Source: Chaetoceros tenuissimus (lineage: Eukaryota > Bacillariophyta > Thalassiosirophyceae > Chaetocerotales > Chaetocerotaceae). Taken from it: a stretch of 64,000 nucleotides of DNA. The notes under the pieces are model-generated. The model was given only the letters and a program-made list of their open reading frames with translations, did no database searches and was not told where the DNA came from. Below, in pieces: positions 41,301 through 54,670 of the stretch. The stretch is taken from NCBI GenBank assembly GCA_021927905.1, contig BLLK01000062.1:1426001-1490000 (forward strand). The letters run 5' to 3'. Made by a program: the position numbers and the translations under genes. How positions within the stretch are numbered: position 1 is the first letter of the stretch; every line of letters starts with the position of its first letter.

Positions 41301-44300
41301 CTCGCATGCTTTTGATACCTTATTCATAAGACTGTAAATAGTTTCCAGGGGATGAACCTGGATAGAGAAACGCTCGGTTTGTGATCGATTTCGGGATTGG
41401 CCTGATGTGCCTGGTCGTCTAGCAACGATGTTGATAGTCATATAGCACTCTTGACCTCTGTATCCATGCGGGATGTTATCCACCAATGCTTTAAAGTTTT
41501 CTAATGATTCAATTTTTGCAACTATTGCATTGGAAATATTTGAACTAGTGTGTGGACCTTGTCCAACAGCCGCATTGAGAATCTGTATACATCTCTCAGC
41601 TGATCGAAGGGACAAAGGGTCGTTGTTCCGAAGACCTTGTGTAACTTCAGTAAGACAGTTGAAAATCTTAAATGAAAATTCATCCTTCTCGTCAACTTTC
41701 ATTTCGGCCTTCTCACTTTGACTATCGAATGCACTACTTATCGAAGAATAAACAGTTAGTAAATCTTCCATGGCTTGAGTAGCAACATTATCATAACCGG
41801 CTACTAGACAAATTCTCCATAGAGCATCAAGAGCAGGACCGCTTGTGGTAAGTGCTGACCTAACATCTTTCCGGAGACTTTTAAATAGAGATTGAAAACT
41901 TTGATATGACTGGAATCGCAATTCCTCCCAATGTACATCACGAGAACAAAAGAGGTTTTGGAAGGCATGAATTTTGGTAGTATCCGAAAAGGCCGCTGTA
42001 AGTACTTGTTGTGAAGCGCTGAAAATTGAATTATCAGGAGGAGTTGGTCCAATATCATTTTTCTGATCATGAGATGATATTGCCAAAAATCGCATCAATG
42101 ATTCTTGATCTTTTGGTTCGTTACAAAGACTCCAGAGGGTGTCGAGTTGTTGTGTACTCAATTCAACGGATTTCTCAATACCGTAAATAAATCTCATAAT
42201 ACCAAGACGCTTCGAGAGGGCCACAGAATGTTGAAAATCATCTGAAATTGCAAGATTTGAAGGCTAACAAGTAATGAATGAGTACAGGGAAAGAACGAAG
42301 AATGATGAATTGTGTTTGGTATTCTCACCTTTCTAGACAATGAGCCATTTTGAACCGAATTTCGACGCAAGTATGCGACAAGATCATCAAATGCCAATTT
42401 TGGCAATTCTTTATCGTTTGCGGTTACCATCGCTATTGCTTGATTTATAGGACATGCTTCCAGAATGAAACGGGTCAACCGAATCATACGAAGCGCTGAA
42501 GCTTCATCGCAGTCAGTGTCGTTTGCATTTCTTCGAAGTGCAATTTTACAAATTTCGAGAAAGGATTGCCTTTGATCTGTTCCATCAGGTTCCACTTGCA
42601 AAATTTGTGTCATGAATGCTTTCACTTCTTCGTAGTACTTCAATGATGATGCATTTGGGTGGGTAAGAACTGACCATAGCAAGGACAAAAGAACAGATCT
42701 CACTCTGTCGTGTAGGTAGATTCCTTCATCTTTGAAACTAGCCGCCAACGATACACAAAAATCTCCAACTTCAAGCAAACTTTCTTGACAAGAACCTACA
42801 ACTGTATTAATAAGCTCAACGGCCAGATCATCTGGTAGTGATGGTAATATGGATACTAATAATTCGTAGACTTCGGCAGAAACAGCAGCGTCCAATTTGC
42901 TCACACAAGTTTTCCAAGCAAGCTTCAGGTGGTCTGAGCTCAAACAATATTGATTAGGTACTAGATCAGAAAACTCGTTTTCTAAGGGTTCATCTTTGGT
43001 ACACATGCTCACAAGAAAGCTAATTAGTCGAGTGGATCGTGCAACAATTTCTCTGTGAATAGAATTTCCCAATACTAGCTCAACAATGTTGTTATCAATC
43101 GCCCATTTCGCCATTTGATGTTCAAGAGTATTGAATTCTTGCCCGGGAGGTACAACTAGTCCCTTTGGTTCGAGAATAGGTGGTGGATCAACTCCCGCCG
43201 ATTTGCATGTTAACCAACCTGTGGAGGGAGGGATATTCTCCTCATTCTTTCGTGATTTTAATTGATAATAGTCGATATCTTTATCAGTCCCTGGTTGATG
43301 TTCGTCCGCTTCAGATATAAACCACCACTTTTGTTGAGATCGCATGGTACATTTGAATAAAGTCAATTTCCTCTCTTTCACATTAGGTTCAGTCCCTTCT
43401 TTCGATATGTATTCATACATGTGATCACTTTTCGGATTGACGAAACCATCTTCACCTATAGTAGCAGCATAATTATATTTTCCATTGATAAACTGTTTCC
43501 CTGCTCCTGACGCAATATAATATCTTGGAGGAGGAGCCATACTCTGACTAAGATCAATCAATTCATTCACAGTATCCCAACCATGCAACTTCAAAGGCAA
43601 ACTCTGAGACGAAATCAACTTCAACGCAAAGTTCCTGCAAAAAGAAATGAAATCATAAAAGTCTTGTCTTCTAGTGGTAATCATTCCCAGAAAAATATGA
43701 TGTAGTGCCCATCGAATTCCATTCACTTCATCATGCAGGTTCATCTTTTTCAACGAAGACTCAGTCTGCTGTTCCAAATCTTTCATCACAGTCTTGGCAA
43801 AACTAATAATTTGATCTTCTAAGCGGATTCTCTCAGTATCTGCCATTTTTTCTGCCTTTTGACTAGGAATCAAGTCCCTTGAAGCCTCTAATAAAAGTTT
43901 CACATCTGTAGTAGGAGGAAAGGAATCCGTACCTACCCTTGACTCAAGATACGATGCAAGCTTTGCAAACCCATCTGCTAATTTGAACTTCTCAATCAAA
44001 TGAATGCGAACTTCAGGTAGACCGCTCAGGTTATTATTCCACCCATGCTTTGACCCTTTGTAGTATTGCATTTTGCGATTAAAGATCATGGCAAGTGTAT
44101 CCAGAGTCTGCAAATCATCAGGAGAGGAAGCGTCTAGCTTGAAGTTTAGATCTTGAATACAAATGTCAAGTCCTTGAAGCAGACTTTCTTGCACGCAACC
44201 TTTTTCCGTCTCACCAATCTTTTGTGGGATTTGTTCGAGTAGAATTTGAAGCACTTTTCTCATGTACCCGTGGATAAATGATGTCGCCTCTGTGGAAGAG

Positions 44301-44576
44301 TGCATATATGTTTTTGCATGCGTGAGAGAATCCACTGCATTTTTCCAAACAACTATAGATTGAAATATTGTTAGTAATTTCAAAACAAAGATAAAGTAGA
44401 ATATAATGGTATAACTCACCTGTAGACTTTTTATCGATTCCAAATGCGACCTCATTCCAAAGTTTCAAAATTGCCTCTGGAGGCGTCGATGGATCTGCTG
44501 TTGCGACCTCATTGGGTTCTTCGGCCGTGACTGCGACTGTTTCATTCGGTCCCACCTCTTTTGGAGGAACAGTCAT
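35313..44576 (-). CDS. giant USP-family ubiquitin hydrolase (USP9X/USP24/USP34-like)
   Basis: Six exons: 44576-44420, 44352-42329, 42263-38793, 38717-36642, 36567-36181 and 36110-35313 (introns 65-76 nt), 2970 aa. The C19 catalytic domain has its Cys box SGLKNQGCTCYMNSVLQQLF at about 1636, the CxxC pairs KLCKECGMK and FCDNCKKN of the zinc ribbon, and the His box LVHHGVAQGGHYYSF at about 2020. A Tudor-like insert (WENGSCYDAYVFQFD) and an acidic loop split the domain after the Cys box. A ubiquitin-like domain (about 998-1098) lies upstream, as in USP9X relatives. The rest is helical-repeat scaffold. A beta domain of about 120 aa occurs twice, near 329-455 and 2838-2955. It removes ubiquitin from substrates; targets unknown. 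Confidence 0.93.
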
Positions 44577-45048
44577 TGTATCGATTATTTGTTATGTATC
44601 GACAGTTTGTATACTGTGTGTTTAGTAAAGGAAGCTACTCCAACGCTTCATTAATGATCTTTTGCTTTGAGGAGAAGAAGATACGGTTGCGCTGTGTGCT
44701 GTGTGCTGTTCTCAGAACCTGCCCTTTCTAAGAGAATTCATACTAAGTGCTCAAAACCTGTGTTTGAATTATGGAGGAAATGAGAACCTATGACACCGTG
44801 TTTTAGACCAAAACGATGACATTGATGGCTATAAAAAGCCTTTGACTGACATCTGGCTATCGCTTGCTTTGATGGAAAAGATGATGGAAGAACAAAAATA
44901 CTCGTAGGCAGATAGTTCCACTCTCTTTCTCTCATTATTGTTCCAAAAAGCTACACGAGTGTACTATTGTATCTTCATCTTTCGTAATCATCTCCCTGTA
45001 ACAGACTCTTGTTTTCTACCTAGTTCATTTGTAAAAAGGAGAAAGAGT
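44577..45048. promoter_or_regulatory. divergent promoter of the USP and SNF2 genes
   Basis: 472 bases between two large outward-facing genes. A 7-bp tandem repeat (GCTGTGT, nearly three copies, 44691-44709) is the only clear structure. In-frame extension of the SNF2 frame to 44938 starts at TTG. Confidence 0.4.
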
Positions 45049-48000
45049 ATGGAAAACAACGAGGCGCAAGAGATGAGCACTGCTTCGCCATCAACATCCA
45101 TCTCAAAAGATTGTATCATTTCACCGCATTCAGAAGTTGGTTTTTTATTTCTCAAAAGTACACCAATCACCTTGACTATTGAAAACCCAAAGCATTCTCT
45201 CAACTTTTCACAGCAGTGGATAGATGTTGATGTACAGAATGAGGAATCAGATGAAAATCAGTCCGAAAATGTAAAAGATGCCATGTCAACTAATAGTCTC
45301 GATTGTCCACGATGTAATCTTGTTCTATCATCCAACAATGGAAATCATTTGGAATTTACTCCGCATTCATTATGTACATTTACTGGTATGATGAAGGATG
45401 TAAAATGTTGTCCGCACCATTCTCAAAAAGCAAAAAAGAATGAAACGAGGTCAGATGCTTCCATACTACTAGGTACCATTTTGAGTTGCAAAAATCGTGA
45501 TTATGTGAGAATAGAAAAGTTTCAAATGCTCATTGATGCTATGGAGAATCATAGTGAGGAAGAAAAGAAGCAAGAGGATGATATTGACCATATGGAGTAT
45601 ATTACTGTAAATGCATCCTTGGTTATAACAGTGTCTCTCCCGCATCTGGAAAAAGTATCAAAGATGTACCATGAGAAATCTCAACAATTGGATTCATTTG
45701 AGCACTATGATGAATATTTGTCAATGAGAAGTACTGGATTTGAAACATATGGACAGTTATTGTTTTCATTGATTAGAACAGATTGGGAGTGGCTTGATAA
45801 AGCAATGGAACGTCTTGTTGCGGTGAATCAAGGTCGTATGAATAGACCAGATCCTAATGAAGTGATTGAGCAGAAGCGTATATTTCCTCCTCAAATGACT
45901 TTGGAAGCAATGTACAAGAGGATACGAGGAGCGTCAGGGAATTTGGTATCAGACTATTCAACATTGATGTTGGACAATACAGAGTCGAGGCAACTTGCAG
46001 GAAAATTAACTCTACCAGAAGATGTCTTGCATGACAATATTGCTCCTTTTCTTCGAGCCAAGTCTCTCAATTCACTTCGGAGTACTTGTCGATATCTGCA
46101 TCATATTTTAAAATCATGTGTGCCAGGACTAATGTTACGTTTGTTTCCGCACCAAATTAGATCTTTGGAATGGATGCGAAGAAGAGAAGAACATCAATAC
46201 AGCGAGGATGACACCATGATGTCAAAGCCTAATAATGTTTCAACAGACGAGATCCTTTGTGGTGACCAATTTCGATCAGTTACTGCTGGAACTATTGTTT
46301 CCATCGTACCTAGACATGATCGAAAGAGGAACATATTTTGGCATATCAATTGCTGGACTGGAGTGGCTTCGCTAGATTACAAATCAGAATGTATAAGAGA
46401 CGTTGCCAAATGTAGAAAGGTCGCAAGAGGGGGGCTGCTCTGCGATGACCCGTAAGTCTCCGTTTGTTGCATAACTTACATAGTTTATCTTTTGATAACT
46501 CACTCAATTTCTGTCATCTATCAGCGGGCTTGGGAAGACAATTACAGTTCTTTCACTAATATTACAAACACTTGGGGAAAGAACAAACAGTGACGATTTA
46601 CACAAAGTTTCTGACGACATGATTATTGAAGCTTATTGGAGGGAAGCATTAGTTGGTTATACTAGGCAACAACAATTGCAAGATATCATTTTGAGGTTAA
46701 GGAAAATTGATTTGCAAGGTACTTTTTATTATCCTGTTCGAAGTGTCCTAACTGAAGAGGAGTGGAAAACCTACAGATCAATAGTTCATCAGCCAATATG
46801 GTAAGAATCAATTTTCAAATCAAGGACGTTTTACAACTGGATCTAACTTGGAGAAAAAAATCGCATAGCATGGAAGATGTGATATCGAAAATAACAAAAG
46901 ATGCATACGATGGTAAAGATGGACTGGATGTATTTATCTCGGATGTAAACTTGATATTCTCGTAAGTATAGCTACAGGCGCGAATTTCGGTGCATTCTAT
47001 TCTCATGTTAGCATTCATCTCAACATCTTACTTATTCACTCCAAAGTAATGCTGTGCTTTACAATCCTCAAGACTCATGTATACACCAAGAAGCAAAAAA
47101 GCTGCAAAATGCATTTCAAACTATATTGGAAACTTTCAAAATGCAGCAAATGAAAGCAGCCTTAGCCTCAGCAAAGCGAAGCACTTTATCTTTAGGGTCA
47201 CTTGTAAAAGAATCCAGAAAGATTGAAGTATTAAAGAACCTGCTCCCGACTGGTGGTACTTTACTCGTTGTTCCAGCTACTCTTCTCGGTCACTGGGAGG
47301 TAAGTCCAATCCATTTCTGTATTTTATTCTAATTGTGAATTGTTTGTAATCTCATACCAACTAACCCGTGAAAAAGGAGCAAATCAAGAAATATGTAAAT
47401 TTTAGCTATCTTTCGAAAAGAGAGCCTCTCATTTACCGCCATAAAACGAAAAGCAACTATAATCGAACCATACCATTCCTTGAAACATCAGATAAGAAGA
47501 AATTTGAGCATTTGTGCCATGTAGAAAAGTCGCATTTCCCCTTCCTTTTCATTGATGACTGCACTGATAAACTACCAAAAGAGAGTATGCTTTCGCAATT
47601 CACAATAGTTTTGACTACAGTGAAGGTAAGTTCTCTGAAGAAATCAGCCAATTGTTGTGATTTCTATAATCTCATTCGAACCCTTTAATAGAGATTCTCA
47701 AGAGAGTGGAAGCATGGAAGTTTTGAACAAGAACTCGACAATGAGAATGCGAAATCTGGTAGAACCTCTCGATCATATCGAAGCTTCAATTATAACGAGT
47801 TCAACGAGCGCAGCAGAACTAGACCTTGCTCTCTTTTGCGAATAAATTGGTTGAGACTCGTTGTTGATGAAGGGCATTCAATGGGAGCAAAAGGTCAGTC
47901 CACGAATGCTATCGACTTTGCAAGTTGGGTGCCAGCTGATCGAAGATGGTTAATGACTGGTACCCCTACACCTCAAACTCTGAGAAACACAGGTATAGGG

Positions 48001-49941
48001 AATCTTTTTGGACTTTTCAGGTTCTTGCAGCATGATTTTCTATGTACTTCGAAATGGGGGGAAGAGGTGTGTAAGCAATTTATACTTATTCCTTTGTTTC
48101 TCATATAGTAATTCTTACTTTAACACATTTTGCACTGTTAGCGATGTAAATTCTTTACAAAAGGAACCAAGGAAGGAAGACTTTCAACCTTCTACAACTT
48201 AATGCATCTATTGAATCTAGCTATGGTCCGCCACACCAAGAAAGATGTGACAAATCTTCATAGACCTATTCTGAAAAGGACTCAGACTAATATGAGCAGG
48301 CACGAAACCCAAACCTACAATACTCTTGTTTCAGCAGTCCAGACAAACTTGATTGCAACTTCTATGGAGGGAAAGACAAGTGGTGAACAAGATTCTCTCT
48401 TGTATACGGCGAACAGAAAACATGCCCAACAAGTCCTCAACAATATTAGATTGAGTTGCTGCGGAACTCGCCAAGTTGTCCCTACTCTTACAACTGCAAA
48501 CTGGAATGAAACGGTTGACATGATGAAAGAGCATTTGGCAGATGATCCAAATCAAGAGACAAAGTTAACTCTAGTCCAGGACTTTTTGCTTCGATTAGTG
48601 TCAGAGCAACTTTCAAGTTGTATGTCGTGTGGAATTGAGATGCAGACTTTGTTCCTGCTACCTTGTGCATGTACCATTTGTACGGAGTGCATCACATCTC
48701 GAACAACTTCTTGCCCTGCATGCAACAAAGACTTTGATATAGATGACTTTCAACGTTTGCAACCGGGTATTGATTTCAATTGGAAATTCAACATCGAGGA
48801 AGCGCAAAGGAAACGAAATCAAGAACGATCTCTGGCTTCAGCTCTTGCCCGAACAAGGGAAAATGGAGACACTGATAGGGGCAATAATGCAGATAGAGTC
48901 GTGAATAATCAACCTGCGAACCAGAATGTTGTAAATAATCCACAAAACAATGCTGGAAATGTTCAAGTACGAAGAGGGGGTCATGTTTGCATATTTCCAG
49001 AGGAGTGTGAGTAATTCGTGTATTTGTATCCATTGCTTCTGCTGTGCATATTTTCTTATTTGTTGCTATTTTTTTGCAGTCACTGACGGGAGATGCCTAT
49101 TATGCAAAAAAGAGCACTATGATTGTTTCATGCTGGAAAGAGACAATTGCGAAATCTGTCATGCTCCAGCTGAAGATTGTCCAAAGGAAGAAACGAAGCC
49201 ATATTACATCGTGAACAAGCTTTGTCAACTATGGGGAGAGTATAAGAATCGTGGTCTTGGTCTCAATGGGGAAGAGAAGAGACCATTGAAAGTTTTGATT
49301 TTTTCTCAATTTCGTTCAATATGCAATGCTGTTGCAGACAAAGTTATCCGTAAGTTTGGTCATAGATGCGTGGCAGAATACTGGAATTCCACGAGGGAAG
49401 CTGATCTTATGAGATTCAGAACTTCGAAGGAATGCTTTTGCATGATTCTGCCCAAAGAAGGTGCGGTTGGGCTTAACCTCACTTTTTGCACGCATATATT
49501 TTTCCTTGATGAAATTTTAGGTAAGATTCATCCCTTTTCTATCGAAATATTTCCCGCAACTTTTCTCATATACCTTTCATAGACAAGTCATTGGAAAGTC
49601 AAGTTGTTTCGAGGGCATACCGAATGGGAGCAACAGAACCAGTGTTTGTAGAGCAGCTAATTGCTAAGCACAGTATTGAAGAACTTATTGTGAACTTGAA
49701 CAAAAAGAGTAATATACATGAGGATCTATATTCTGAAACATGCAAATCCAATGTAGTTAGCGAGCTTTACCCCGACGAGACATATTTAATACAAGACAAT
49801 GGAAAATCCAACAAAAAACACAATCAACAGGCATTTCTTTTATCCAATGTGAAGCTTATCCGTCCATCTGCACGTGTAGGGAAGAAGAGGCATAATGTGA
49901 ATATGCCGAAAAATAGAAAGAAAAAAGTTCGATTTGGATGA
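45049..49941 (+). CDS. F-box / SNF2 ATPase / RING protein with a bromodomain inserted in the ATPase
   Basis: Nine exons: 45049-46451, 46525-46800, 46869-46961, 47047-47299, 47377-47625, 47692-48066, 48142-49006, 49080-49520 and 49583-49941; 1437 aa. Domains in order: Cys/His cluster (about 84-125), F-box LPEDVLHDNIAPFLRAKSLN (about 322), SNF2 lobe 1 starting LRLFPHQIRSLEW, Walker A DDPGLGKT at about 466, a bromodomain at about 512-621 (FYYPV, TYRSIVHQPI, then FISDVNLIFSNAVLYN), motif Ia TLLVVPATLLGHW, DEGH at about 817, MTGTPTP, a RING at about 1042-1076 whose His ligand is Cys (CACTICTEC), a second CxxC cluster, and motif VI SRAYRMG. F-box, SNF2 and RING in this order match plant At3g54460-type proteins, RAD5/SHPRH relatives. 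Role is probably chromatin or DNA-repair ubiquitin signalling. Confidence 0.9.
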
Positions 49942-50364
49942 TAATTTTACACAAACAAAGAATCAAGTCGGACAGGAATTTTTAAGGAACAGAGGGTACC
50001 TGTTTCTTTCTGGTACAAAATAAGACCCCTAAATAATAAATATTCTAGACTGCTCGACAAAAGAGTACATACTTCGAAATGCTTCTTGTTGTATCAAAGA
50101 TTTTTATAGTTTCTCTATAACAATCTTATTGATGTTATAAGTCCTTTCTATTGATATATGAAAAGATATGGTAAGATTGAAGCTCAATGACATGGACAAG
50201 GTCTTCGTGTCATTTCAAGCATGATGTGACATTAGGGTTCTCATCCAACTCCATGACACCAAAAAGAAGAAAGAAGAATCCTTCCCTCTTCTCAATGCTC
50301 ACAAAATAATAAAATACAAAACACAAGTACAAAAGGTAGTAAGATCAAACATTTAATCACAATC
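49942..50364. other. intergenic, nothing recognised
   Basis: 423 bases between the SNF2 stop and the GDH start on the same strand; AT-rich, holds the 3' end of one gene and the promoter of the next. No ORF or repeat. Confidence 0.35.
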
Positions 50365-52296
<1,932 letters not shown>

Positions 52297-52510
52297 AAAA
52301 TGAACGACAAAATATAATAGATACAAAAGGTACAGAAAGAGGATACGAAAAAGGAGAAATATTTATTAAAACGCACTAAACAGAAAGGTAACTTACAGCT
52401 ACATGAATAACTATAAAAAATATATACATACAGCTAGTAGGTCGAAATTAATATATTCTCATATTTAGAGGGTTTGAAAGATTACTTGTACTTGTACAGT
52501 TTAACCCTTA

Positions 52511-53656
52511 TCAACTTCTTGCCACAGAAAGAAGCGTCTCTGTAACGTGCCTGACTTCATCTTCAGTAACATCAAGATGGGTACACGCTCTGAAAAGTCG
52601 TCCTCCTTTTGAGTATCCATACCCGACAAGAACACCATAGTCATCCTTGAGAACACGAACAAATTCTTCTATTGACAAGGAGCAATATTCAGGCAGTCCA
52701 AAATAAACTATGTTCGTACTCACATCCCCCTCTTGAGGCTGATAAAAGCCTGCCTCATACAGAGTTTTTGCCATGTATTTGGCTCTTTGATGATCCAAAG
52801 CAAGGCGCTCGATATTATTGTCCAAAGCATACTTTCCCATAGCTGCCACCACTCCAACTTGCCGCGTTCCACCGCCCATTCTCTTTCTTGCTCTTCTGGC
52901 AAGACGGATAAACTCTTTGGATCCAACAATAATCGAGCCCATAGGTGCCCCAAGCCCTTTCGCGAAACATATCGAAACAGAATCTGCTGATTGGCACAAT
53001 TCTCCAACTGGAATATTCAATGAAACCGAAGCATTGAATATCCTAGCTCCGTCAATATGTACTTTTATGCTCAATTCACTTGCAAGTTTTCCCAATTCAT
53101 CAATATATTTTTTATCTAAAACTGACCCTCCCATCATATTATGACTGTTTTCAATACATACTAGACTTGTCTTTGCGAAATGATCATCATTATCGCTTCG
53201 CCAGACGTTTCTTACCTCTTCCAGATCTAATTTTCCAAATGGATCTTCCATAATCTGTCTTGGATGGACGGCAGCTATTGTGGACAAATTTCCTCCTTCC
53301 CAAAGAGTAAGATGAGATTCTTTACCTACAATAATCTCACTCGCCCTTTCATGACAATGCGCTTGAATTGCACATAAATTTGCCATAGTACCACTTGGCA
53401 GCCAGAGTGCATCTTCTTTTCGAAACATATCCGCTGTTTGCCTTTGTAGTTCATTGACAGTTGGATCTTCTGAGAAAACATCATCTCCGAGAGGTGCAGT
53501 GACAGAACACTGACGCATTTCTTGTGATGGCATTGTTAATGTGTCGGATCTCATATCAACAAATGAATGCCGAGATCTTGCGACTTGCTTTCTTATCGAA
53601 TTCGAACATGAGCAAATAGATTTAGATATAGTTCGTTTTGTTACAATCCTCAACAT
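52511..53656 (-). CDS. low-specificity L-threonine aldolase
   Basis: Intronless, 381 aa. PLP enzyme of fold type I that splits threonine into glycine and acetaldehyde. Blocks: DMRSDTLTMPSQEMRQ, GDDVFSEDPTVNELQ, LPSGTMANLCAI, HIDGARIFNA (PLP-binding Asp) and SICFAKGLGAPMGS with the Schiff-base Lys at about 231. The first 30 residues are rich in Arg, Lys and Ser without acids (MLRIVTKRTISKS), which looks like a mitochondrial presequence. Family length is about 340-350 without presequence, so it is complete. Convergent with GDH. Confidence 0.95.
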   Translation of the reverse strand: MLRIVTKRTISKSICSCSNSIRKQVARSRHSFVDMRSDTLTMPSQEMRQCSVTAPLGDDVFSEDPTVNELQRQTADMFRKEDALWLPSGTMANLCAIQAHCHERASEIIVGKESHLTLWEGGNLSTIAAVHPRQIMEDPFGKLDLEEVRNVWRSDNDDHFAKTSLVCIENSHNMMGGSVLDKKYIDELGKLASELSIKVHIDGARIFNASVSLNIPVGELCQSADSVSICFAKGLGAPMGSIIVGSKEFIRLARRARKRMGGGTRQVGVVAAMGKYALDNNIERLALDHQRAKYMAKTLYEAGFYQPQEGDVSTNIVYFGLPEYCSLSIEEFVRVLKDDYGVLVGYGYSKGGRLFRACTHLDVTEDEVRHVTETLLSVARS

Positions 53657-54670
53657 GCTTTTTGTCTTCTCCCAGGGTGAAAATTTCCTCTGAAGAAATA
53701 CAGCGATTACGTATACGGCTTGAGATTATGTTGTTATGCTATATCCCTACTCAAGTATTACGTGAATACGATGTAATCAAATAAAAAAAGAACATCACTC
53801 GTCACTCGTCAGAAGAAAATCTTTTTCCATGTATCTTTTGACAGATGTCATTGACAACAAGAATGAGAAAGAAAGAAAGAAAGGAGAAGAAGAGAGGAAC
53901 TACAACTTCCACGTCACAACGATACTTTTATCCGCAAAGATCCCCTTCAACTACGCGGGTCAAAAAGTGGGCTACGTCAAAAAGTGGGCTAGCCCACTTT
54001 TTCTAACTTCTTCGCGCAAAATTCAGGAAAGACTCATTTTTATACAAGTCTAAATAAACCCCAATTAGACTTCAACATACATAATTTTCAATGAAACTGC
54101 CGTTGCACAAGTCTTGTATATACTCTAGACAATCATATTAGGCAGTACAACGGACTCTGTAGCACGTTTATTGCACTACTAAGCCATCTGATATTTCTTG
54201 ATTTTTTGGCTATTTTTCTACGTGAATTCCCCGTACTTACACATACCAGAAATCACAAACTTGGACGATTTCATTAGTGGTCGAAGAAACCATGAAAACT
54301 ATATTCATCCCATACAAAATATTTATATTTATACAAGTAGAAGACATGTGTGCCATGGATTTATATTTCTACAACAATTTTTTTATGATTTGTGCATAAG
54401 AGGTTTACCATATCCGTTAGTAGTGTACTTGCTTCAGGCGATGAGAAAAAAAAGTGGGCAGCCCACTTTTTGACATGCGTAGTTCAATAGTAAGAGTTTC
54501 GGACGGCTGAGGAGTATCTACGTATCTACCAAAGAACTGATGGGGATAACAGAAAGAATGCAAGTTGAAGTTTAGTTTGTGCGTTTCTCTCCCAGTTTCG
54601 TGTGGAGCCCTTTTCTCTACCAACATCAACATCAAAACATATTCTTCGCAAGGAGATATAATATAATACA
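53657..54670. other. intergenic, mostly one MITE-like element
   Basis: 1014 bases between the threonine aldolase start and the ChlD start. Over half is the inverted-repeat element at 53946-54487. The flanks hold the two outward promoters; all ORFs here are short chance frames. Confidence 0.5.
53946..54487. mobile_element. MITE-like element with 28-bp terminal inverted repeats
   Basis: The left end TTCAACTACGCGGGTCAAAA (continuing AGTGGGCT to 53973) is matched by the inverted right end at 54460-54487 with three mismatches in 28. Each end also carries a second, inverted copy of its inner part, making a hairpin: a perfect 24-bp palindrome at 53979-54002 (AAAAAGTGGGCT plus complement) and an 11-bp-arm hairpin at 54449-54471. 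The 542-base body is AT-rich and non-coding. No target-site duplication could be fixed. It reads as a non-autonomous foldback-type DNA transposon. Confidence 0.65.

Noticed and set aside
46801-46824. 24-nt intron in the SNF2 gene
   Set aside because: Too short and leaves the frame wrong; the 68-nt intron 46801-46868 restores a bromodomain reading instead.
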